64,000 nt of DNA, from positions 7,074,501 through 7,138,500 of the forward strand of contig WPIO01000006.1 of the NCBI GenBank assembly GCA_009760855.2. Reading direction: 5' to 3'. A model generated the notes under the pieces. That model was given only the letters and a program-made list of their open reading frames with translations, made no database searches and had not been told where the DNA came from. Positions within the stretch are counted from its first letter, which is position 1, and each line of letters begins with the position of its first letter. The position numbers and the translations under genes were made by a program. Origin of the DNA: Cristatella mucedo. Its lineage: Eukaryota > Bryozoa > Phylactolaemata > Cristatellidae. This document shows, piece after piece, positions 32,927 to 43,104 of this stretch.

Positions 32927-33048
32927 CGCCCTAAGAGACACTCTTCTCTATTCAGGTGCCTCACGTATTCCGCGGAGGTCGAGCCCTCGACCTTGCAGCT
33001 AGACCTCGGTCGGGGCGAGCACCTTAACCACTGGGCCAAAGCTGCGCG
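32927..33048 (-). mobile_element. SINE-2 copy
   Basis: Plus-strand order: LINE-A-like tail complement (GCGCCCTAAGAGACACTC), TATTCAGGTGCCTCACGT, B-box complement (GGTCGAGCCCTCGACC), then CGGGGCGAGCACCTTAACCA, CTGGGCCAAA. It matches 38160-38315 read in reverse. Confidence 0.85.
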
Positions 33049-33239
33049 ACGAGTTTCACTCTTTGAAGCGCTGGCCACGTTGACGCGGGAGTCACTATGC
33101 TCGAGAGGGAATCGGACGAGGAGCGGGGGGGGGAGAGGAAGGAAAAAGGAGGAGGGAAAGGGAAGAGAGGAGAGCGGGAGGAGAACGGAAGGAAGCGCGA
33201 GAGGAGCAGACGTTGTTCTAAACGGGGTTTGGTGGCTTT

Positions 33240-33380
33240 CACCTCCGGACGGAAGTAGGCCAAAAGCGCTTCGCTGTCACCTCCGGACGGAAGTAGGCCA
33301 AAAACGCTTCGCTGTCACCTCCGGACGGAAGTAGGCCAAAAACGCTTCGCTGTCACCTCCGGACGGAAGTAGGGCTTCGC
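33240..33380. repeat. 38-bp tandem array, 3.7 copies
   Basis: Units start at 33240, 33278, 33316 and 33354, each CACCTCCGGACGGAAGTAGG followed by CCAAAA(A/G)CGCTTCGCTGT. The first two junctions are exact and only one base varies among the full units; the last unit is truncated. Confidence 0.96.
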
Positions 33381-33584
33381 TCATAACGGCGCCAGTCTAG
33401 GCAGACGCGCATCGAATTCTGACGACGCCTCGGCCTTTTATCACCGCTACCGACTTGCATGTGCAGTGCAGCACCAATGCGAGCAGGTACGGCCGACGGT
33501 AGCGCAGCGAGTCGGCGACGAATAGCGCCCGTACTTTAACGCCGCGAGTCCGCATTCGCGTAACGTAGACGAGCCAGAGTTTGA

Positions 33585-33616
33585 CAGCAGCGGCAGCGGC
33601 AGCAGCGGCGGCAGCA

Positions 33617-33689
<73 letters not shown>
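33585..33689. repeat. (GGC)n / (GCA)n microsatellite
   Basis: Starts with mixed GCA/GGC triplets and becomes a pure GGC run of about 25 units. The poly-Pro and poly-Arg frames on the minus strand are translations of it. Confidence 0.97.
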
Positions 33690-35085
33690 GCGTTCGGCGA
33701 ACACTCCTGCGGCTCCACGGCCTACTTAGAGCTCAAGTGAGGTCCAATTCCAAAGCCTGAGCAGGGAGCGCAACTGACGGCTCTCAATCCGACCGATTTA
33801 GCAGGCCGCCATTTCAAAATAGATTGCCACGCCATGCGCACACGCCGCCAATATCCGGTTTGTTTTAGCCTGCGGGCGCTGTGCACTGGGCAGGAATTCC
33901 AGAGCGCGCGACAAGCGTGGCGGCGGCGGCGGCAGGCGGCTCGAAAACGCTTTGCTATCGGCGCGCGTTGGCACCGGCGAGTGTTCTGCGCGGCGGCGCG
34001 ACTGGCGCACGGATCGATCCGATTGGTGCTGGCGGCGCCCGTCCCACTGACGTGTCGCGTGCAGCAATCGCTCGGCAGTGCAGCGAGCCGCCGCCGCGCG
34101 CGCTCGGCGCTGCTGCTCCGGAGTTTTCGATCTCTATGAAAATGAGCAGCGCTCGAAAGCGGCCGGCTCACGCGTGGCGGCTGGAGCGCGAGCGCCGGCG
34201 GCCGCGACGACGGCGGCGGCGGCGGCGGCGGCCTCCTCGTCCTTCTGAGCCTCTCGGCCATCGTTTATGGTTCTGAGAGTAAGGGCATTCAAGTAGGTCT
34301 CAGTTACAGCAAACAAGTCAAAGGCATTTTCGAGAATCATGTTGATTAGTATTAGATATGCGTTCCTTATGGTATGCACATTCCATAAGGCCTATGTGAG
34401 ATTTCAGGGTGCTTAATGACTGTTAAGTTATCATTATTCACTGCATCGTTTGGCCGAGATAGAAAGGCTTCAAACACCGCCCGCCGGCTCTCCGCAAGCC
34501 GAGCGGTCGTGCGAGCCAGGTGGCCGCCGCCCGCCGGCGGGCAGCCGGTTTCTCGATCAGCCTCGACGCTGCCGAGCACGGGCGGCCCGACTCCGCGTGG
34601 CTGTTTACAGCGGCTCCCGTTACCGGCTGCCTGCGATCGCTCGCCGGCAGCTGGCTGCGTGCAGCGTGTGCCGCATCGTTACATACGCTGGCGCACTCTC
34701 GCAGGCTGCGCTCGGTCATGCAGCGGCTGCCGCCTTCGACGAAAGTATCGCGCGCCGCCTCTCCACCATCCAGCCCCGTCTAGCCAGTCGGTCGGCCTGA
34801 AGTTGCCGCCGCCTCGATTCCCCGGAGAAACTGGCGCGGAAACATCGAGCGGGCACGGAGCAGGGGGGGGGAGCCTAACTCCTAACTTGCTACGAACCGC
34901 GGTAGATCGCAGCCAAAGTAGCGAGATACAACGCCGTCGCGCCAGCACGGCGGCGACGGCACTCTGGTTGCCGGCAGTGGATCTCCGATCTTCTACCTCC
35001 GATCCGACTCCCTTGGCCGATTCAGCCGCACAGGCCGCCTCTGGCGTCCTCCTTCCTCTGCGGCGGCCGGGTTCTTGCTAGCTAA

Positions 35086-35127
35086 CGTACTAGCTACGCG
35101 AAGTATCGTACTAGCTACGCGAAGTAG
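35086..35127. repeat. 21-bp tandem duplication
   Basis: CGTACTAGCTACGCGAAGTA plus one variable base is repeated twice head to tail at the right edge of the GC-rich domain. Confidence 0.93.
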
Positions 35128-35149
35128 CCATGCCACGACTCGTGGTCAG

Positions 35150-35335
35150 CGCGAAGACCGACTTACGAAGGACGGCCGCGATAGTACCGTGCTCGCTCCT
35201 CGTGACCTAGGTCGTGGGTTCGAATACTGCAGCGAGCGCGATCGCCATTTATTGCCAACTGCAAGAGGCGGCGGCAGCGACAGCCATTAGCGCTCTTCTG
35301 CCGCTCTAAAGATGAGGTGGCTGATTCGGCTTATA
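35150..35335 (+). mobile_element. SINE-1 copy, short-hairpin type
   Basis: Plus strand: a weak A-box region, short hairpin CGTGACCTAGGTCGTG, B box GGTTCGAATAC, body (TTATTGCCAACTGCAAGAGG), GCTCTTCTGCCGCTCTAAAG and a diverged 3' end with a T-rich tail. Confidence 0.82.
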
Positions 35336-36257
35336 TTCATTGTTATTATTACTATTTTATTCTACGGCCATCAATGCTACGGTGACAGTATCGTATGCAG
35401 CTCACCTTCTAGCCTCCAACGAACGAAACGAAGTGACGTACGTGATGAAGTCGGCTCTAAGCGCGACAGACAATCTCAACGAATCGCACCGAGACCTGGC
35501 AAATACGCGACCATTCGCTACGTACGTTGCTGCACAGTGACGATGCAAGCTCATTAGGCCCCACTTGAACTCTGGCGTCATATATTGTCGATGGTGGTGC
35601 CACGACTTTCGTTTACTTAAGGGGCCAGAAGTTTTGCCTAATTTGTATGCAGGCGGGAAGATCCGACACAAAGTAAGAGATTTAACAAAGAAACCTGAAC
35701 ACAAAATGTCAAGTTCAAGGACCCTTGACGATACATATCCTGAAACAATTCTTACCCAATCCATGCCAAAGCTGAACTCTTCGAGAATGTAGAGCCGAAT
35801 TAGAACTACAAGATTCAAGTTGGTCTGTTGAATACTTGCACAGTTTGCTATTCATTGAACTAGAACTACCCCTATGTAGGACCAATAGTCGGCCGAAGCT
35901 TATATTAGGTCGAAGAGCTACTTGCTGTGCGAATATTTCTTGCATGTTCAATTTTTACCCCCTACTCCCTCTTTCGGTCCTTTTCAGAGAGCCGATTCCT
36001 CAGATGGCATTCAAATACGCAATACGTTTTTGGAAGGCATCCTAAGAAAATCGGTTTATTTTGACGCAGTCTGGAAACCAATTCTCTATTGAGTTGCAGC
36101 TGAGCAGCCTTACCGGCTGCCTGTCTAACTAGAAGTGGCATGAAGGGATTAGTTTACCTGCACTCGGTTGTACTCGAACCCACGTGACCCGGGATAAGTG
36201 CCAGTGCATCGGCTGAGAACCTGAACAATGCTCGACGCTCAATCTTCGAATAACAAA
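35336..36257. other. Intergenic, no gene seen
   Basis: AT-leaning; overlapping short frames on both strands without family resemblance. Confidence 0.4.
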
Positions 36258-36425
36258 CAAGACTAGCTGATTTAACAGCCTCTTTTGTATAACGACAGAA
36301 GTGCCTTTATGGCAATCACCACCGCTTGCAGCGGCGATAAAGAATCGCCCTATGTAGGATTCGAACCCACAACCTCGGGACCGAGGCAGTGAAAAGCAAC
36401 CACCAAACCATCTACCTTTCATGTC
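36258..36425 (-). mobile_element. SINE-1 copy, long-hairpin type
   Basis: Minus strand: GCTGATTTAACAGCCTCTTT, body (CACCACCGCTTGCAGCGG), B-box complement GGATTCGAACCC, then ACAACCTCGGGACCGAGG-like hairpin with mutations. The A-box end is decayed. Confidence 0.85.
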
Positions 36426-36732
36426 TTGTCGGTGGTAGCTTAGCGGTGCCTCCCTCAGGACCAAGACAGGTTCTTCTTCAGGAACAGCAATGAGACCGCA
36501 GTTTTATGATCAGTTTTGCACAAATGAGTAACGTGGTTTTTGACGAATCCGCGCTTGAGACCTTAAAAAAACAGTCGAGGCGTGTGCCTAACGAATGCGT
36601 ACATACGTCAACTAGCAGCTCTAATAGCTTCTGTGATGTAGGTAGGGTGTAGACTGCTCTAATCGTTCTCAAGTCAGCAGAGACTTGGGAAGCAGGTGGT
36701 TTCCAGAAGTTTCAAAGTCAACTGCAACAAAG
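36426..36732. other. Intergenic, no gene seen
   Basis: Nothing recognisable. Confidence 0.4.
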
Positions 36733-36747
36733 AGAAAGAGAGAGAGA

Positions 36748-36842
<95 letters not shown>

Positions 36843-36845
36843 GAA
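36733..36845. repeat. (GA)n microsatellite
   Basis: A GA tract of about 110 bp with few interruptions. The Leu/Ser frames on the minus strand are its translation. Confidence 0.97.
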
Positions 36846-37024
36846 CAAAAGATGGAGGGAGGGAGGCACAAAAAAGAGAGACAAACCATGGCGAGACACC
36901 TTAATGCCTACTAATGCCTACCTTATTACACACCTGAACACCTCCACCCTTTACGGTCTACTCATGTCTTCAGGTCCTCAATGGACAATGAATTATTAGT
37001 TTCATTCATACGTTTCTAGACAAC

Positions 37025-37335
37025 TGTCGACAGAAGTATTTGCTCTGCAGGTCCTAGACTGTGGAACTGACTTCCACAATTTTCAAGTAACGACATCTAA
37101 TCTGCTACCGACTGCGTCAGATCATTTCCTGCCGTCATGAACTGCTACTTCCGTTCTACTAACTTCTTCAAATGGCCTCCTGACTCAGCAGTGCTTCTCA
37201 CGTTCTGTTTGCTACGTGAGATGTAGTCTGTTGGCTACCGTATGCGTACCAAAAGCCGCACAGGCTTCGTTTGTGCAGTTGAAAACCATTCCGTGTAACA
37301 CCCGAGTCTTTGTGGAACTACATGAAGATAAATTG
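37025..37335 (+). mobile_element. LINE-B ORF2 end and 3' region, decayed
   Basis: Plus strand: GCAGGTCCTAGACTGTGGAA, CTGACTTCCACAATTTTC corresponds to the GPRLWNSLPQFS-encoding end of LINE-B ORF2. It is followed by GCAAC/GCTACGTGAGATGTAGTC, TGTTGGCTACCGTATGCGTA, AAAGCCGCACAGGCTTCG and TCTTTGTGGAACTACA. It has stops and indels. Confidence 0.8.
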
Positions 37336-38159
37336 AATTCATTAGATCAAGATAAAAAAAAGAAAGGAAAGAGAGCATGAAGAGAGCTGTGGAAACCTAC
37401 ACGGCGAGATGGACAGCAGTCATTCACGTCAGTGAAAAGCAGCGGTATGGGATAGACTGTCATTTGACTACATTGGACATCATCGCAGAAATTAAGGGAA
37501 CTAATCGAACATGTAGCGAGAGTTGGAAACAGTTAGAATACTCGTAGTAAAGTAGACTACATTAGCAGCATGATTGCAGATAATTAAAGCAGATTCGTCA
37601 AGTATCAGAGCAACATTCCATAGCCACTACAGTTGGCACGGTGGCAGTCTCGAAGGAATGTAAGGCAGTCACAGCGGTGATAGCCCGCAGTAAAGGAATG
37701 ACCGCTGCGTTCTACACAGCTTCAGTCGAGGCTAACGTACCATATACGTCAACGCTATCAGCACATATTTCCATGCTCTTCAGCGGAATAATACAATCTG
37801 GCTTCTCAAGCCGTACACTGGGGTTTCCGCGAAAGAAGATACAACCTTGGCGTGCACCTGTACTTTATTGGTCACCTTATCGCACTTGACATTTTTTAAA
37901 GCAGCACGAGATTTATTTCAATCCCATTGCAGTCTTTAACACACTCAATTTCCAATCTCGAAGAAGTCTTAGCAGACTGCTTGTTAGCCAAGACATTTGG
38001 CGTTGTAAGTGTTACGTAATTACTGAGCACTCCTAGCTGTCGTCTTGCATTAATCTTGCTGCTTGTGACCGTATTTTCTAGTGATGAACTTTGAGGAAGA
38101 CAATTTTTGTATTCACCTCACCCGCCAAAGCATCTTGGTGATAGAGATAGACAGAGTGC
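37336..38159. other. Intergenic, no gene seen
   Basis: Nothing recognisable apart from A-rich runs near 37350. Confidence 0.4.
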
Positions 38160-38315
38160 TCGTGCGTCAAAGGTTTGGTCTAGCGGTTAAGGTGCTCGCC
38201 CCGACCAAGGTCTGACTGAGGTCATGGGCTCGAGCCCTGAGGCACATGTGAAGTGCCTGAATAGAGATTAAGTTTTCTTGGGGCGCTATATAAATGAATT
38301 ATATGTTATATATAA
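38160..38315 (+). mobile_element. SINE-2 reference copy
   Basis: Plus strand. A box TGGTCTAGCGGTTAAGG and B-box region GGGCTCGAGCCC give a recognisable tRNA-like head. The tail reads AAGTGCCTGAATAGAGATTA, AGTTTTCTTGGGGCGCTATA, TAAATG. That tail has the same layout as the LINE-A 3' end (AAAGCGCCTAGAAAGAGATT, GAGTTCTCTGAGGGCGCTTT, ATC). It is therefore a tRNA-SINE with a LINE-like tail. Confidence 0.88.
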
Positions 38316-39909
38316 AGTAGGGCGTCGCTCCGCCAAATTTTGGCATTCAGAAAAAATCTTCTGCACAACTTATGCGAATTACTGCTGTGAAGGCGAGGCT
38401 TTATTGGTAGACGCAGGTGATGCAAGCAGATCGTTTAGAATTTTATTTTTATCTGAGGATCGACGGACTCTCAGAGCCGGAAAACAGGTCTCGTGACATT
38501 CGTGGAAGCACGTGACAGAAGCACGTGCCGTCAGGTTGAAAGAAGCGTTGACGGAATACTTTCTGTATCTCTATCTGCACAAGTTCCGTTCCCACTACCA
38601 CAGAAGATACCTCGGAGATAAAATAAACTTTCTTATGAGCTATGCAGAAGCTGTTTGTCTAGGGATCACAACATATGTTGCCCAGACTTAAACGTGGCTG
38701 TGTAGTGTCTAATAACTGGGAAGACGTCTAAAGCCGCGTGTAATTATCTAAAATAACAGGCTAAGGGAACATCACATAGCCTTTGATTTTCTCCTCTCGC
38801 GTTAGTTAGAAATGAAGACGGTACTAAGAGATGCGATCGGAATTTAAGCCTGGTACAGCAATACCGAGAGCGATTAGAATCCACTGACACGTACGTATTG
38901 AAGAAACACCATGGATGCAGTGTCATATGCCAAACGGGTCTCTACGCTTAATCATAAAGATGGGTATGGTCATGTGAATAGGTTCTGGAGATGAACCTAA
39001 AATGGCTTTCTCGTATAGTCAAAGGCTCTGGCTGTTGACGGTGGTACCTCTTAGTTTGCACTATCGAGATTTCATCCGTTGATGGAGGGAGCCGCAGACG
39101 AGCCTCCACTCAGATTTCTTTAGACGGCGTGCCAGTGCTCGGAAAATCTTTCAGGCAGAAGCTGGAAAAGTTAGCCGAAGGACTTGATCGTCTGAGGAAT
39201 GCTAAATTACAGATGCAGCCCAGAAATGTCAGCTTTTACAAAAGGAAATGAAGTACTTGAGATTTGTAGTAGGTAAATGGTGTTTCCAAGACAGATTTAG
39301 AAAAATAGCGGATATTATAGACTCGCCCACGATAAGGGATGCCGGACAAAGGTTCGATTTCCAGGGTTTAAACGCTCCACGTTGGGTTTCCTGGAAAGAT
39401 GTCGATTTCACAGTTGCCCCTAGCCATCAGCTTACGGCGAATGATGTGTAGAGTAAATTTTCGGCTGCAGCCGATGTCGTATTCGACCACTTAAAAAAAG
39501 TGTTGGCGACTTCACATGTTTAAAGTTTTCGCTTGCCTATAGCCAAGCGGCTGTGCTAGCAACCATGTGTTTGGTGGTTATCCGTCGCAGTATAAGGGCA
39601 TGAGTGAGCAGTGGCTTAAGTCTGTAAAGTTCCTAGTGGTCCAGACCGGCTCTGAAATGGCACCGTAAACTTAATACAATTTGTCAATGGAGTGGCTAAG
39701 ATACCTACTCTGCCCATGCTTAGATAGTCAAGTTGCGATCGACCCAGGTTCACATGGCTCTCATATACTTTTTTGGTATAATGAACGCGGCATACTTTCT
39801 CAAACAGTGCTTGGGTGATTAACTCGTGATTGGGGTACCGTTTGAGTAGCTGCCATATTCGTATTTCTGACATCCACAAGGAATAATTTTGACGATCTAT
39901 TCTTGAATG
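38316..39909. other. Intergenic, no gene seen
   Basis: Several short open frames (for example 39248-39451 plus and 39616-39879 minus) have balanced composition, but I recognise no family and see no convincing exon boundaries. Confidence 0.35.
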
Positions 39910-40035
39910 ATTATTAATAGTAATAATACATTTGATATAGCGCCCTCAGATAGCTCAATCTCTTTCTTGCACTTTGCATCGGCTGCAAAGAAAATAGCAT
40001 GCTCAATAAATGATGAGAATAAACGGTGAATTTTA
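39910..40035 (-). mobile_element. LINE-A 3' end, minus strand
   Basis: ATT-type tail, then CATTTGATATAGCGCCCTC, AGATAGCTCAATCTCTTTCT and the shortened second arm; the 3' UTR is decayed beyond that. Confidence 0.75.
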
Positions 40036-40684
40036 CTTGCAGAGACCAGCAACCCGCGATTGCCTTTATCGCCCGCCCCTAATTATGTGATTCTTATATG
40101 ACGAGCTCCCGGTATTCCACAAACAAAGGCTCTCAAGGAACACTTCATTGATTTCGTTGGTCGAGTGGTCCACCGTGTTTTTCAAAGCGATGAATAATAT
40201 GTGGCCTTAATGGGTTCTATGCTTGCTCATTTGTTCAGACTTACCTGAGTCTTGGCCAGCGAGTAGAAAGACGTTTAGCTTCCGAGTCTTTGTTAAAGCT
40301 GAACCTACGCGGCGAGTCTTGCTTCCTACCTGCTTCCTACCTACTCGAGTCTCAAGTTTATAGGTCACAAATACTACGGATGGGTGGGCGGCCCAAGACT
40401 TAGGGAAGACTTAATGAAGACTCAGCATAGTTATACTTCTGGGCGAAGACTCAGGTAAGCAAACGACCAATCAAATCAAGGCGCAGTCACGGGCATGCCT
40501 TCTTCATTGTTTGGAAAGCATGGCCGACGGCTAAAGGCCGGTGCAAGGCATTATGATGCGCTAGGAGAGATCAGATATTTGACGTCCCCTTTCCAATCCC
40601 GCCCTCTGCCACCGAGCCATCATGAAATAAAACTCAATTTACAAGATGTACATCTATTATAATAATTAAGACACACAAACTTAC
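40036..40684. other. Intergenic, no gene seen
   Basis: Nothing recognisable. It would be intron if the adjacent minus-strand exon is real. Confidence 0.35.
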
Positions 40685-40970
40685 GTAAATAACAAGCACA
40701 GATACAGTAATACATAAAATGATAAAAATCGCGGCGATTCATAGTCGGGAAAAGCCTCATGGAAATGGTCAATTAGCAGCTCATCACACAGTTCATATCC
40801 ATCAAAATCCTTGGTGACTCCATGAGTAAGAGATTCGTCCAGAGACTTGCACTTATTAAGGGTGCCCTTTGCGGGTATGTTGGAAATCTTGAAGCTATCA
40901 TACAGGAATCCAAAAAATGTGCTGTCTTGAATCTGATTGAACCTATCTGTTATAGACTCTGCTATCATAT
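40685..40970 (-). pseudogene. Possible hAT/ZMYM-type transposase exon fragment
   Basis: The minus-strand frame reads MIAESITDRFNQIQDSTFFG, then FLYDSFKI, then SLDESLTHGVTKDFDGYELC, then DELLIDHF. Known: hAT-type transposases and domesticated ZMYM/TTF proteins have a region with a D..I..L..RF......FGFL pattern, then an acidic segment ending in DG.EL..EL. The match is by remembered pattern only. A GTAAGT donor sits directly after the frame (plus-strand 40679-40684) and a TCTAG acceptor-like site before it (40970-40974), but the pyrimidine tract is poor. It may be an exon, a TE fragment or chance. Confidence 0.4.
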
Positions 40971-40975
40971 CTAGA

Positions 40976-41883
40976 ACGGCATATTACAATTTAAAATAAT
41001 AGCTTTTTTCATAGGATCCTGTACAGGACCACAGCAACTTGAGACCTTTGAGTCTTTGATACTCGACTCTACTTTAAAGCTACGGATGGACTCTCTAGCA
41101 CCGGGATAGATTCTTCAGCAGCGAGTGAGGACAGGAAACCTACAGAGGTCTCTACCGTTGGCTTGAGCACCCTAGATACACGACTCCACGCGGCTCTGCA
41201 AGACAACTGCACATCTCCCCTGCCTCTCCTTAGTTGCTAGTTACCCATTACAAGACGTTCGAGTGCTGTGTGACCAAATCCAGCTGCACTGCCGCAGGCT
41301 TTAGCTGCACTGTCCAGCCTTTCACTGCCTGTTGCAGCCGTTTTCCCCAAAGATCAACGCACCCAAGGAAAGAGGTCGTCGACCTGCCCACAAAACCTCT
41401 TGCACTCACCTCCACTGCAAATGGTCGCCATCCCACTGTTGTTGTTGTTGTTGCTCCGTTTACTACCGCACACTCTCTGAGCCCATCGGATCAACAGCTC
41501 CATGGAAATCAAGACCACTGCCGCTACAGCCGCTACAGGAAGTGGGTGAAAAGGGTGAAAATCTTTGTAGAAATAACTAAGACAGCTCAGAAAAATCGAG
41601 CACAAGGTCGAGGCTACGTGCAGTCGAGGCTACTTGCTCATTCGCTCCGCAGGTCGATGATTTCATTGACTGACACAGCGGCATCACACCTACCTGGCTA
41701 CGGAATGCTTGGGGGAGAGCACACCTCAGGGTCGTGCAGCCTCGTCTTCGAGGCTGCACGACCAATGAGCTCTTTGCTGGAAGCCCAAAACGACCAGCCA
41801 ATCGTGGGCTAGAGAGAGGGAGAGAGTGGCGTCTCCTGCGTACTCCTTCCAACAAGCTTAAGCTGTGCGGCAGGATCACGTCT
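40976..41883. other. Intergenic with a perfect hairpin
   Basis: No supported gene. A perfect 14-bp stem with a 4-nt loop lies at 41731-41762 (arm GTCGTGCAGCCTCG). The 192-codon plus frame at 41234-41812 shows no domain. Confidence 0.45.
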
Positions 41884-42340
41884 TGTATCTCCGTCTGTAA
41901 CTCCGCAAAGTCATAAAGACCATGTGGGTGTTACGCAGGAGAGTTTTGTATAGCGAACTCACAGCCTAAGCGGCTTTCGTTAAGCATTCGGTAGCCAACA
42001 GACTTCGTCTCACGCAACAAAGAGAAAGTGGGAAGGATAGCTGAGTCAGGAGAGCAGTTGAGGTAGTGAGTAGCCTCAAAGTACCAGCTCAGGACCACTG
42101 AAAAGGATGAGCCATAGTTGGCAATAGGAGAGTAGCTGTCGTTGCGCGAGAATTGTGGAAGCGAGTTCCACAGTCTAGGACCTGCAGAGCTAAAGCTTCT
42201 GTCGCCAGCTGTCTTTAAGCGGAGGAATGGAACAGCTAATTTATTGTCGTCCACACCGGTCCCGAGGGCGCGAACAGGCTGAAACTGATGCAGCAGTTCA
42301 GCTTGGCACGAAGGAGCTGAGCCGTCGCGGGCCTTGTGGG
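41884..42340 (-). pseudogene. LINE-B ORF2 C-terminus and 3' end
   Basis: Minus strand. The protein reads AELLHQFQPVRALGTGVDDN, KLAVPFLRLKTAGDRSFSSA, GPRLWNSLPQFSRNDS, then a frame that runs through the conserved 3' segment. This is the standard C-terminal block of CR1/L2-like ORF2 (AGDR.FS..GP.LWNSLP). It is truncated upstream near 42340. Confidence 0.85.
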
Positions 42341-42727
42341 CCTTCTTCCGCTTACGTCTTGCACGATCATGTTCCTCCCGAGTGCCGCATTTTCGTTGCA
42401 TCCACCCGCAACTGTGGACTGGAGTAAAATAAAGGGGCCCTATGGAAACTCCACTTTCTGGAAACTTTCACTTTCCCTCTCTGGCCATCTGGAAACAGCA
42501 CGGGGCATGCAAACAGCCCAGCAGGTACCTTTGGAAATTGCAAAGGACACCAATTTAGTTTCGATGAAATTCGTTGCTCTGCTCCGTGGATAGGGACAGC
42601 TTGGATAATGGCTCGGTCGATGACGTGTCGAGCACAGGAAATGTGAGCCACCGTGCTCAGCGTGCATTCAAGCCACCTGGAGGCAGTGAGCAAATTGCCG
42701 CAAACCCTTTGATAGCTCTTCCTTTGC
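42341..42727. other. Intergenic, no gene seen
   Basis: Nothing recognisable between two TE fragments. Confidence 0.4.
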
Positions 42728-42820
42728 AGCACATGTAAAGTGCCCAGAAAGAGATTGAGCTCTCTGATGATGCTATATCAGTTATGTTATTATTATTACA
42801 TTATTATTACATTTCTCCCT
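42728..42820 (+). mobile_element. LINE-A 3' end only
   Basis: Plus-strand terminal hairpin with two substitutions (GTAAAGTGCCCAGAAAGAGA, TTGAGCTCTCTGATGATGCT) and ATT repeats at 42788-42810. Confidence 0.8.
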
Positions 42821-42909
42821 CCTATATTCGGAATAAGCCATTTCCTTAATCCACTTTGGGGAGCCACCAACTAGCCCGGCTTGACATATGTGAGTCACTG
42901 CTTGCTGGT

Positions 42910-42967
42910 GTACCGGTTGAATTCTCTGAAAGTGCTTTATCAAGTGCAATAATATTATTATTATTAG
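42910..42967 (+). mobile_element. LINE-A tail fragment
   Basis: Only the second hairpin arm (TTGAATTCTCTGAAAGTGCT, TTATCAAGTGC) and an ATT tail remain. Confidence 0.65.
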
Positions 42968-43104
42968 TCGGGGTGAAAAAGATTACAGTTATGTGGAGAT
43001 ATGTACTCTTTTAACTATAAGACCGACCTTATACAATATTTAAAGTAATAGGCCAGTGACACCCGTAGGACGATTTGACGTTAATGGTCTAGCAGAGTTG
43101 GGTC

